Positions 8,995 through 19,214 of a stretch of DNA of 64,000 nt are shown piece by piece. Source of the DNA: Buddleja alternifolia (lineage: Eukaryota > Streptophyta > Magnoliopsida > Lamiales > Scrophulariaceae); assembly GCA_019426215.1 (NCBI GenBank), contig CM033393.1, positions 14,852,046-14,916,045 of the forward strand, given 5' to 3'. Each line of letters opens with the position of its first letter. Position 1 is the first letter of the stretch. Under the pieces are notes generated by a model. The model saw only the letters and a list, made by a program, of their open reading frames with translations, ran no database searches and was not told where the DNA came from. The position numbers and the translations under genes are program-made.

Positions 8995-9510
8995 GAATCT
9001 TAGGTCCATAAGGATTACTCTTATACTACAAGCCCACTGGAAGTTCCACATTCGACTGGGAATCCATTTCAGGAACTTCCATGGGGTTGTTCAGTTCGCC
9101 CATTACCACAATGACAACCCTCATATATGCATTGGCTTTCACCGTGCCAGTATCTATGGAACGAGATACACTTCTACCAGAGTATGCATCATATGAGCAA
9201 GTCTTTTGGGTTGCATCGATATCCCTTTATCTCGATGAACCCTTTCACGACTTGGAACAATGTTTAAAGATCACGGCCTTCGAGACATATTCCATCATTG
9301 CCACACCCAATGTGCAATGGTGTCCCATAGCTATGTGTGATCCTTCGGGACTTTATTCTAAGCCAAAGTAAAAACTAATTTAAGAATAAAGACATGTCAC
9401 ACATAAAAAAGAGATTGACTTTATTTATAAGAAAACGATTGTTCAATTCTAGAGTTACTATTACAAAGAATGGCGTCCAATAATTGGTGCGCCGGGAACT
9501 AACTCTAACA
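8995..9510 (-). mobile_element. LTR-like fragment D, target of S1
   Basis: Read on the minus strand this begins TGTTAGAGTTAG at 9510, exactly where homology to the type II post-pol gene of S3 stops, so it looks like the start of an LTR inserted there. It runs to 8995, where S1 begins. Its opening resembles LTRs B and C (TGTTAGAG... or TGTC...), and AT-rich text with TTATAAATAAAG follows. No protein homology is visible, and the 96-codon ORF at 9081-9371 has no recognisable domain. Family assignment is tentative; the rest should lie left of S1, outside the window. Confidence 0.5.
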
Positions 9511-9822
9511 TGAGTGTCTCGTTCTCTAGCGGCATCGTAGAATTCAACGTCTGTATTATATCCGCGAGGAAAAAGATCTATGACACGGGGAGGAGATCCA
9601 GTTGGAGTGGGAATGAAGGCAATAGATTCTGTTGGGATAGGAGCCACTTCTATTGATTTCTCAGCATGCTCAGTCGCTTCACTGACTGGTGATGTGTCAG
9701 CGTGACTGGTGATGTGTCAGCGTCAGGAAGAACATGGACTACTTCCTTAGCGATATCCACAACTGCTTCCATATCCACATCCAATTCAACAGGAATCTCG
9801 GAAGGTGAAGGTGCATCTTGAG

Positions 9823-9900
9823 CTGATACATGTAAGCATTTGAGATAAGCAAGAAAAATTTCTACCAAGTAGAAATTAAAGAAAATGCTACGACGCTTAC
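9823..9900 (-). other. Probable spliceosomal intron 2 in the S3 post-pol gene
   Basis: On the minus strand it begins CAGG/GTAAGCG and ends CATGTATCAG/CTC, 78 bases. Removing it joins Gln and Ala codons in phase 1 (DSPQ-AQDAP). The interval itself is open but AT-rich and its residues (FFNFYLVEIF) are unlike the acidic flanks. S5 keeps the acceptor half at 49481 and onward but has lost the donor. Confidence 0.6.
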
Positions 9901-10086
9901 CCTGAGGACTATCATCGACTTTATCAGTCGCTTGATCTGTTTCAACATTTGGTATAGTTTCCTCAGGCTCCGCGACCTCTTCATCAGGATCTAAATCGAG
10001 AAAAGAAGTGAGGGGATTAGCACGAACGGGTATATTCAAGGACTCAAGAATATTAAGAGTATTTTGAATATCTGCGTCAACTTCGG

Positions 10087-10169
10087 CTGAAAAAGGTTTT
10101 ATCCTAGCGTTAGAAAAGAAAAGACTAATGAGGAGAGGATAAACTAATTTGTTTTTCACAAGTACTTAC
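10087..10169 (-). other. Probable spliceosomal intron 1 in the S3 post-pol gene
   Basis: On the minus strand it begins CAGG/GTAAGTACTT and ends CCTTTTTCAG/CCG, 83 bases. It has a good branch-point match TTCTAAC about 25 bases before the acceptor, and contains in-frame stops. Removing it joins FQ to AEVDAD in phase 1 and restores the frame. Confidence 0.7.
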
Positions 10170-11400
10170 CCTGAAAACGAGCAGCCTTCTCAGAAAGAGC
10201 AGTGGCTCAAGGCTCAGGAAAGGATTCAAGAACAGCGTCTGAAGAAGGAAGAGGAACACTCGCTGAGTCTTCAAGCGCTGGCTCGACTGAAGCGCTTGAT
10301 GATGTTGCTAGAGTGGATGAAGGAGTACGCCTGCATGCTAGCGGTACTTCTTTTTCGTCTTCATTTATATGGAAGATAAACGTTGGAGGGGGAAAAGGTG
10401 ATTTAGGAGAAGGAGAGGGAGACTTCTGTTTCTACTTGGGCTCTGGCTTCTGCTTCTTCGCTGGTTTGGCTGGTTCAGTGACTTTAATAGCGATCTTTCG
10501 TTTTGGTCGCTTAACCACCACCTCTTCTTCTGATGAAGATGATGATGAAGACGAAGATGCTTGCTCTTCATCATCACTGCGAACAACTCCTTCAGCAAGA
10601 AGTTGCTCACGCTCTTCTTTTGGAACCGCTGCACCGCTACGTTTTCTTGGTTTGAGCAGTTCACCGATCATCTTCTTTCCATAAAATTTGAGCGCTGGGA
10701 TCTTCTTTCCAGCGAAATCGGTGTAACCGCTAGCGCTAAGAATTCGACTTAAAACGATCCCGTAAGGCTTGGGATTAACTGATTTGGCCACCACTTGCTT
10801 GAAGCGATTAAAAACGCAAAGTGACCAATTTATCTTTAGTTTGGTCAGAATGGCCACCATCATCTTGTATTGAAGGTTTGTAACCTTATCGAAGCTTTCT
10901 TTTCTGCATTCGATCATCTTGGCGCATATGTCCGCAAGAATGACATATTCACCCTTCATGTCGTTTTTCTTGAAGTTGGGTTCATAGGCAGCTTCAACTT
11001 CATCTTTCTTTATCAGTGCCCAGACCTTAGTGGCATCCCTAAAAGTAACAGTTTCAACTTTGGCACCATCATTTGGTAAGTTCAGTAGAGATGAAATCAG
11101 AGAAGGGGTGAGGACAAAGATCTCACGGGCGAAGGGAAAGACGCAAGAAATGGAGTTTCCGTTGTTGGAGATTTTTGCATTCTTGAAGAAAAAAAGGGTT
11201 TCTTCCTCAAAGAAGTTGAAAACGGCAGTTAACATATCGCGTAAACCAAATTCTTGGACAAGTGGAAGAACAGTCTGGAGAGGAAAGTTCTGGTTATCGA
11301 AGAGATAGTCCCAGTTAACAAGAAATCCGGCGTTAACAGTGACTGGTTTCTCTGGTTTGGAGGATTTTTCGGCAGCCGATTTGGAAGATTTGGGTGCCAT

Positions 11401-11532
11401 TGATGAACTTGAAAAGCTTCGGTAGAGGAGAGAGAAATATGTTCTTTTTGCTTTTAGAGAGTTATTTTTTACAGTAGAAGAGATTTGGAAGTGATAAAGT
11501 TTTACTGTAAAGGTTTTGAAGGGTTTAAATAG
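11401..11532 (-). promoter_or_regulatory. Probable internal promoter of the S3 post-pol gene
   Basis: TATTTAAACCC on the minus strand at about 11521-11531 lies some 120 bases before the ATG at 11400. The leader between is pyrimidine-rich with TTTACAGTAAAAC blocks. The same arrangement is seen in S5 (TATTTAAACC at 50711-50720, ATG at 50587). Confidence 0.55.
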
Positions 11533-11599
11533 GAGGCAAAAAGTGACTCCTCAACTGATAGATGAAAGACACGTGCATAAAACGCAACAAAACTAGTCT

Positions 11600-12575
11600 A
11601 TCACTAGTACTTTTTCTATCTATTTTGCATCCTGCAAAGTCTACGTCTGAATAACCAATTAGTTCAAAAGGAGAGTCCCGTGGATACCACAAGCCCACAT
11701 TTTGTGTGCCTTTTAGGTATTTAAGGATTCTCTTGGTAGCATTTAAGTGTGATTCTCTAGGATCAGCTTGAAAGCGTGCACACATGCATACCGAAAACAT
11801 AATATCAAGTCTACTAGCGGTGAGATAAAGAAGTGATCCAATGATACCTCTATAGTTAGTGATATCAATTCTCTTCCCACTTTCATTTTTATCTAACTTA
11901 AGCGTTTGGCTCATTGGAATTTTTGAAGATGATGCATTTTCCATACCAAATTTCTTAATCATATCTCTTGTATACTTGGCTTGGTTTATAAATGTTCCAT
12001 TAGGGAGTTGTTTAACTTGTAATCCTAAGAAGAAAGTTAATTCACCCATCATGCTCATTTCAAATTGATCTTGCATCATTTTCGAAAATTTCTCACACAA
12101 TCGCTTATTAGTAGAACCAAATATAATATCATCAACATAAATTTGGACCAAGAGAATATCTTCATTATGGGTAATTTTAAATAACGTTGTATCAACGCTG
12201 CCTTTTGAAAATCCTTTACCTATAAGGAAGATAGAGAGAGTGTCATACCATGCTCTTGGTGTTTGTTTAAGGCCATAGAGTGCCTTATCCAATTTGTAGA
12301 CCACACTTTTCTCATTGTTGTTGATGAATCCTGGAGGTTGCTCCACATAGACTTCTTCTTGGAGTTTACCATTCAGGAAAGCACTCTTCACATCCATTTG
12401 GTATATCGTGAACTTGTTGAATGCGTCAAATGCTAGGAATATCCTAATCGCTTCAAGATGGGCTACTGGGGCATACGACTCATCAAAATCAATACCCTCT
12501 TCTTGACAATAACCATGAGCGACTAATCTGGCTTTGTTTCTTATAACAATGCCATCTTCGTCCATTTTGTTCCTA
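11600..12575 (-). pseudogene. S3 pol: reverse transcriptase, truncated at both ends
   Basis: The reading frame from 12565 carries [32 protein letters not shown] and the start of RNase H ([15 protein letters not shown]; the first Asp of the usual DADF is kept). Homology stops near 11605, where sequence normally found just before the post-pol promoter begins: relative to S5, about 1 kb holding the rest of RNase H and the spacer is deleted. On the other side, homology stops near 12575 and LTR sequence of S2 begins. The upstream half of this pol gene is at 28105-29859 on the far side of S2. Confidence 0.88.
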
Positions 12576-13917
12576 AAAACTTTTTATGAAGTTAACTTAG
12601 ATTTCAAGACTTGAATACTTTAACCGAGTGGGTTTAAGCGTTCAGTTCTTTAATCAGTGTTAGCACAGCGGAATGATTTTTGTAGTCGTCTTTTGAAAGC
12701 TTTAGCGTCACAAGAAGTTTCTTAGTTGCTTAGCGTTTGATTGTGTTTTACTTAATCAGTTTATGCAATGATATGATAGATAAAAGAATTGACTGAAAAG
12801 TAAATGACAGAATATTTGTAAGGTTCGTTGGGTGGTGTAATCCCAACTACGTCCTTCTTCTCCTCGAACACTTGGAGGCAATCCACTAAAATGATTCTCA
12901 AAGAATCACACAGAATCTTCTACAAATTAGGGAGAGATGGATGTCGATGACTTCAGCTCCTTGATCACACAGATTTCTGCTCCAAATCACTTCAATCCCC
13001 TTGCTTCTTTCACCCAGAAATATGGCAAGTATCCAACTTCGACTTCACACAGATCGCGAGGCTTGGAAAGGGGTTTTTCTAAAAGGGTTTGTTTGATTTT
13101 GATGAAGTTCAAACAACTAGAAATATCTCAGTAGTAATGTAGTTTCTTCGAAAAGAATGTTTGAGATATTGGGTTGACTGTCTCAGGATTTGAAGAAAAG
13201 CAAAGAGAATATTTTCTTGAAATTTTGGCTTTTCTGAGATTGTAAGGAATGAGGCTTCAATGCAACAGCAATTCGACTTGATTATTGTTTTCTATATTTG
13301 GCTTGTTGTTGAAGTCCTATTTATAGGCATTCTTGGAAAAAGTGTCCATTTGACACATGCAAGGGCGCGTGTCTCTCATTTCCGCGAGTGAACAACTTTT
13401 GTCCTTTTTCTTGAAAATCTGCTGCACAAAAGTTGGTGTTGCAGTCTTTGAATAGTTGACAGTCCAATAGGCTGGCTTCTCCGTACGTCTGAAAGTGCTT
13501 ATCTCATTTAATGCTCTTATCAGCATTTAATGCATTTGAATTAAATGCCCGTTGGTATTTAATGCTTTGAGAATATTTGAATTAAAACTCCTTCTGGACT
13601 TAGAAATAAATTCAGGTGAAATTATTTCTGTCCTATAAGGTAACGCTTGATATAGCTAGTCAATTAGACGCTTGGAGACTTTATCTTCGTTCAGAAATCA
13701 GGCGCTTGTGTCTTCAAACTTTACCACTGATAAACTCACTCAGAAATTATCAGACGCTCAGCCTAAGACTACTTAGCCTAACAATCTAGAATAAAAATTA
13801 AACAAAGCCTATTACAAATCTAACGCTTCAAAGCTGAAAAACAAACTTACATATTTTTGGGGTCTAACAAAGGTCCTAATTGTCATCATCAAAACATCTA
13901 ACATGAAATTCCTAACA
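12576..13917 (-). repeat. 3' LTR of S2, lacking its terminal part
   Basis: It starts TGTTAGG at 13917 and is colinear with the 5' LTR at about 26774-28099. The LTR 3' end (hairpins, C-run and terminal ...ACCAACA) is missing; at 12576 the sequence passes directly into RT of S3. The joint lies in a short A-rich stretch shared by both sides. Confidence 0.9.
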
Positions 13918-13931
13918 ATTTTCCCCTTTTC
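13918..13931 (-). promoter_or_regulatory. S2 3' polypurine tract
   Basis: On the minus strand GAAAAGGGGAAAAT immediately precedes the LTR start at 13917, matching S5 and S1 in position. The flanking inverted repeat found in S1 and S5 is degraded here (CTTCATCG in place of CATCATCA). Confidence 0.8.
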
Positions 13932-14048
13932 GATGAAGGCAATACTTACTCTTTTATAGTTCAAGAGTTAGATAGCCAAAATAAAAGTTAGCTTTGATTA
14001 GATATGGTTAGTTAAAGTTAGTCACGCTTCAACGAGATGTTTCAGGTG

Positions 14049-14089
14049 AAAAATGCATTTTATATATATCGAGACTTACAAGCATTTTT
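14049..14089 (-). other. Hairpin downstream of the S2 post-pol gene
   Basis: AAAAATGC (14049-14056) pairs with GCATTTTT (14082-14089) across 25 bases. On the minus strand it is followed by CTGAAACATCTCGTTGAAGC, the same motif as in S1. Confidence 0.65.
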
Positions 14090-14145
14090 ACAACTTAAAC
14101 AAAAATATGAGAGACAAGAATATAGATAATGCAAATCAAAAAGCT

Positions 14146-17100
14146 TTAATGACTTGATCTAACTTTGTATCGCTTGGGCATTTCAGTTCGGATAGCTTCA
14201 GTCAGATTGTCTTCCAAGGTCATCATCGCTTCATGTTCTTTGTTGATTATGAGCTTATTTTCTTCTTGTTGTCTCTTCTTGAAGGCAGTAAAGTGTTTGT
14301 CCCAATCCGTTGGATCGATACCAATATACCTTAGACACATTCTGAAAATTCGGACAAATTCAGACATCTGCCTCTCTTCAGCTAAAATTTTGGGATCTGA
14401 AGGTTCTGGAATGGATGTTCTTTGAAGAGGGATGTTGAATTGTTCTCACATTACTCTTGAAGGTATTGATAGATTTGGATATAGTGCTCTTGGAGGTTCC
14501 CTTAGTGTTCTACTAGGCGCTCCAGAGTCACTTACTTTTAAAGCAGTTATCCAGGATGGGAGACTTAGCGCTGAAGGAGAGGTTAAGACTTGACGCTTGA
14601 GAGGCGTAGGTTCTTGAGCTCTTGAACTCGACATTTTCCTCTTTTCTCCTTTCTTCTTCTCTTCCCCCTTATTGCCATCAATCAAACTTCAGAAAGTGAT
14701 CTATGAGTAAACTGACTTGATGAGCAATCTGAGACATAGAATCTGTGATGTCGTCCAGACGCTTGTCGAAGCGTTCCTGCAGGTCCATTCAGAGAGGTCT
14801 CAAGGGTTTCAAGGCGCTTTTCAAGCTCTTTTTTCATGGCAAGTTGGTTTGCTTGAGTGGCATCATGCATTTCTTGAAAGTCTTGTTTGCACTCACCAAC
14901 AGCCGCTTGAGCTGAACTACGCATATGAGAAATCTGAGCGCTCATAACGTGAGTCTCAATTTTTGCCAAATCGTCCTTAATCCAGTGAAGGGATTCTTCG
15001 TTCTGAGCAGCATGGGCACTGATATTCTCCAAAACGGATTTGAGCAAAGGACCGAATGATTGACTCTCATCTGATTGAACCGCTTGAGGAGCCGGTCGCT
15101 TGAACCTTAATGAGTGTTTGAGAGAGTCAATAGAAACTTGATATGCGGGATCAAAGACAGTACCTCGTATGTCAAGAGAAAGATCCTCAGCAATATCATC
15201 AGCAACGGGTTCAGGAGCGTCAAGAAGATCCTCTGGTGGAGACGCTTGAACGGGTTCTTCAGCAGACGCTGGAATACTGGCGACTTCAGACGTGAACGCT
15301 TCAACTGACTTAGCAGGCGCTTCCTCAAGCGTTAACTCAGGTTGACGAAAGTCATCGAATTAGAAGTTCCAATTTGCTAAATCGGCATAAGAAGTGGACG
15401 CAGCTTCCAAAAGTTCAGCAAGTCTGGTTCGAGTCACACAAGTTTTGAAAATGAATGTGCGAAGGGGACTATCAATGGCCTTGATGTGCATTGGACCAAT
15501 GATATCTAGCACATGATTCGAAAAGAGTTTGGACGGCGCTTGACATATGGAAAAGATTGAGTCTGGGCAGTAATCTCTAGAAAATCCAATCAAGCAGTCA
15601 GAAGGAAGAGAATGGAGACGCTGATCCTCAGGCACGTAAGGAGCGTAGTACTCTTCTAAGTATGGATAGATCGCTTGAGCTAGTCCCTGATTTCTTTCAA
15701 GCAGAGAGAGGACAAATTCATAATGATTGAGTACCTCTGTGCGGATGGAAGGGAGCAAAGGATATCCTCAGAAAGAGTTGATTTCGGATTCGTTCCATTG
15801 TTGGAGATTTGCAGTGAAGATTTTGTCGAACAGAGATAGGGGAGTCATAATCTTCACCATCATATTGAAGTTATCCTCGCAGTGGCTCGGAGAGAAATTC
15901 AAGCACGATACAAAAGAGGTACCACTGGAAGATGTTTGAGCGTTGAAGAGTAGAGGAGTATTGGACAGTCGGTGAAGCTCTTGCGCAGACACTGCTCAAT
16001 TTGATGTCTAACGAGTGGGAGCTTTAGAACATGTCCAACTCTCTATTGACGCTTCTTCAGGCAATACTTGTCAAACTGACGCTTCTTGTCATGCATGCCT
16101 ATGCCAAATAAATGGGGAGCTTGGACTAACTCTGAGAATGTATATTTGTTGCCCACATACGCTTCAACCCAGTTGACTTCATTCATGCAGTAATCTGTTC
16201 CAGCAATGACCATAGCACGAATGCCGTCATGATGAATATCTCTGATAGATTCAAAGCGATATCTATCAGTCTGATAGTTGGCATTCCAGACGCTGTCAAA
16301 ATATGCATCGGCTTCAGTCTGAATCAAATCTGTCAATGATTCTAGACGCTCACCGGCATGAACTGCTTTATTCTTCCACAGGCGAAGTGGATTGACTGAA
16401 GATAGATCTTCAATACTATTAGCAGTCTGAGGAAAATGTGTGTAGCCTTCTCTGTTCAATACTGCTTCAGATGGATTGAGAAAGCTAGGACGAAGAGGCT
16501 CATACACCCGAATGTTGTAATCTCTTAGGGCGAAACCTGTACTCCTGCTGTGCCCATAATCGAGATAATATGCCAAATCCTCATCACATCTAGGAGTCCT
16601 TCCTCCTTGTCTGTCTTCTTGAAGGATAAGAGAAGATGGTATTTGACGAGGGGTTTTTCCAAGTTCAATGGCTCTATAAAACTTTCTCTCAATTTCTCTC
16701 ATCTTCGTGTTAAACACGATATCCCTGATTTTATTGTCATCATTAATCAACAGGGCAATCTCATTCTCAGCAGCAATGTATCTTTCTTCATTGTATCCTG
16801 CAGGAATAAAATCTTCTTCGAGTGCTGGAGGCATGTAGTTGATCGAATGATCAATCTTCTTCAGCGGGTTTAGTTGGAAGAAGTGCCTAGGCGCTGAAAC
16901 GTCTTCAGCAACGCTCTGACCTTCTGAGCGTGCCTCTGTTATCGCCTGAATAGGGATTAATGTTTGAACCTCTTTAGTAGCAGGTTCCTCAGCGTCAGTT
17001 GCAGCAACTTCTGCGGCAACATTTTTAGCAATAGCCACAACTTCTGTCATCTCAACGTCTAGGAGGACATCTGTTGATGCTTCAGCAGTGGCTGGAACTA

Positions 17101-18385
17101 TAGCTGTAACAAAAGAGCTATCCTCTATAAGAGCAGGATCTTCTACAGATGTAGGAATAGAAATGTTGTGGGAAGAAATAAACTTACCCTGAGAACTTGT
17201 CTCATCAGCAATACTTTGAGCGCTTGGCTCAACAGCAACTTGAGCGCTTGGCTCAACAATCTCAGGCTCTTCAGGAACAGGAGCAGCCCGACGCTTGCTT
17301 ATCCTAGAGCACTTGAATATTTTCTTCACGTTGACTCCTTCAACGAGCTTAAGCGCTTGAGCAGGAGAAGCAGCAGCTGGTTCATCGAATTCGATTTGTT
17401 TGATGATTCCTTCCAGCTTCCTCCGCTTTAGAGGTAACTTGTCATGTGCATCCTCATCAGTTTTCTGATCATCTTTCTGAGGAGCAGGAACAGCTTGTAC
17501 CTTGGGCCTTCTAGGAGCCCTCTTCTTGGTAACAGTTGGACGCTTCACGGCTTCTTCTGGCACTGGATGCTCCGCTTCCACATCGGACGCTTGACGTATT
17601 TCTAGACGCTCAGATAGTGGTTTAGCAGCACCACCAATTTTAGGAGGATTAAAGAGATTATTCAGAATCCTTCTTCCCAGTAACTTGATCTTATTCAACG
17701 GGAGACCAGACGAGTATACACACTTTGATTTGTACAGCAGGTCACTTAGAACAAGCCCATAAGGTTTATTCGAGGCGCTTAAACAGTCCTGAAACCTTCC
17801 AAAAATGTACTAACTCCAGTTGATCTTGATGTTGAGGAGTATAGCAGTCATCATCTGAAATTGTATTGGGTTCACCTTATCAAAGGTTCCTACTCAGCAT
17901 TCTATGATCTTGCTGCAGATATTAGCTAACAATCGGTATTTGGATACCAGTTCTTTCTTTTCAAAATACTGAGTGTAGGGTACATCGTCGTACGCACTCA
18001 TGGTTGTCCATGCTTCCTTGATTTGTTTTAAAGTAACACAATCCAACGCCTCACCCTCATTTGGAAGATTGAAATTCTCGGCAATGGAGGCAGCAGACAG
18101 AATAAATTCCTTGGGAGACTCCTTCTTGGATAAGGGAATTAGACAATAGATAGACTTCTTGTCCTCTGAAAGTTTAGCAGTCTTCCAGAAGGTGTCGACT
18201 TCAGTCGGAAACAGATAGAAGTATTGGGTCAAGAAAGGTCTAAGTCCAGCTTTGACGACCATGTCCATCATGTCTGTTAGATTGATCTGAGGTTGTTCAT
18301 AAAGGAATTTCCAGTCGACAACAAGGCCTTTAGTAACCTTGATGGTAAGTTCGGCAGAAGTAGACGAAGATTTCTTTGGTGCCAT
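14146..18385 (-). pseudogene. S2 post-pol protein, type I, broken
   Basis: Colinear with the S1 protein from MAPKK at 18385 to the basic C-terminus near 14146. The longer frame that opens at 18592 only extends into the leader; I prefer 18385 because MAPKK is the shared start. Lesions include an Arg codon turned to TGA (near 17894), a Gly/Arg-context TGA at 15768-15770, a TAA at about 15360 and a frameshift in the coiled coil near 14690. Residue features match S1: KINWS, PYGLVLSDL, a Lys/Pro-rich linker, HFFQLNPL, LFGIGMHDKK, and CRYIG/CLRYIGID near the end. It retains an 84-base GT-AG intron that S1 lacks. Role unknown. Confidence 0.8.
17104..17187 (-). other. Probable intron in the S2 post-pol gene, absent from S1
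   Basis: On the minus strand it reads CAGG/GTAAGTTT at the donor and TTTTGTTACAG/CTATAG at the acceptor, 84 bases, so the frame stays open through it. Removing it gives a Gln-Ala junction (SSQ-AIVP) that matches the uninterrupted S1 sequence SDQAIAVVP, with the S1 joint at 4241/4242. The donor and acceptor fit plant consensus closely. Confidence 0.65.
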
Positions 18386-19214
18386 TTTCAGTGAAAGAGA
18401 TGAACTGAGATTTTCTTTTGCTTTGAGAGAAAGAGAATAAATTTTGCAGATATGTTTAAGTAAAAGTGAATGGTCTTTCTGCAGAAGTTGTATTTTAAAT
18501 GACACAGTAAAGAATTTTTGAAACTTGTGTTCTCTGGTCTCTGTAGGATTTAGACACGTGTAACGACTTTTGAATCTCAGCCATAAATTCATTAACTGCG
18601 GACGCGAGTTTTATGTAATAGAGAGAAGTTACATTTAGTAATTCTCATATATAAAGATTTGACATCCGAGTTAAAATTTTAAAAACGTTTGGCATTTTTA
18701 GAGTGTAACGCACGCGTCTGTTTGTACACTGACACATACACAAACACGTGCTATCTCTGAACCGTCATTTTGAAAAAGAAACTTTTGATTACCCGCCAGT
18801 TTGATGTGATAGAAGCGTGCGAGTAGAGTACAAAATAGACTTTTGAGTCTACCCACTACTTCGAAAGAAGCTTGTAAACTTTATGCATGGCTTGTAAAAA
18901 AAATATTTTTATATTAAGAGTTGAATGGAATTGGTTCAACGCTTAACTGACACTTGTTGATATATAAAAATTAGACGCTTAGGATTGAAAAGACTTTTAT
19001 GTTTGAGCGTCCAATATTTTATGCATAAGTAATACTGAGCGTTGATGATCATGCATTTGAAAATTTTGATCATTGACGCTTGTAGTTATGGTCAAGTACA
19101 ACTTTAAGGTTCCCCCTAAATTTAATAACTTGTACCAGTTAGGAAAATCTTTTAGACACAAATTAAGTGGATTCCCCCTAAATTATATGTCTAATAAAGC
19201 ATGATGCAAAATGA
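18386..19214 (-). other. S2 spacer between pol and the post-pol gene
   Basis: No coding signal. Next to pol are two purine tracts on the minus strand: TTTAGGGGGAATCC (about 19170-19184) and AGGGGGAACCTTAA (about 19105-19118). The 200 bases before the ATG at 18385 form a pyrimidine-rich leader, with a weak TATA-like CATTTAAAATAC near 18495. Confidence 0.6.

Larger units (their letters stand above)
9511..11400 (-). pseudogene. S3 post-pol protein, type II, with two introns, 3' end missing
   Basis: Starts MAPKSSKSAAEKSS at 11400 and is colinear with the S5 copy at 50587. The first 250 residues share KINWS, PYGIVLS and KFYGKK with type I. A Ser-rich run and Lys/Pro-rich linker follow. Two GT-AG intervals with stops or extra codons (9823-9900 and 10087-10169) split the middle into exons that join in frame. 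The exon before the first intron also has a TGA (in the Glu-Pro-stop-Ala context near 10205). Homology to S5 ends at 9511, where LTR-like piece D begins. The protein has no visible membrane segment. Function unknown. Confidence 0.7.

Noticed and set aside
9081..9371. 96-codon ORF beginning MGLFSSPITTMTTLIYALAF
   Set aside because: No recognisable domain and no homologous ORF in sister copies; it lies in an LTR-like piece and is probably chance.
15107..15328. 73-codon ORF inside the S2 post-pol gene
   Set aside because: It is in a different frame from the flanking homologous parts; the true frame passes through with stops.
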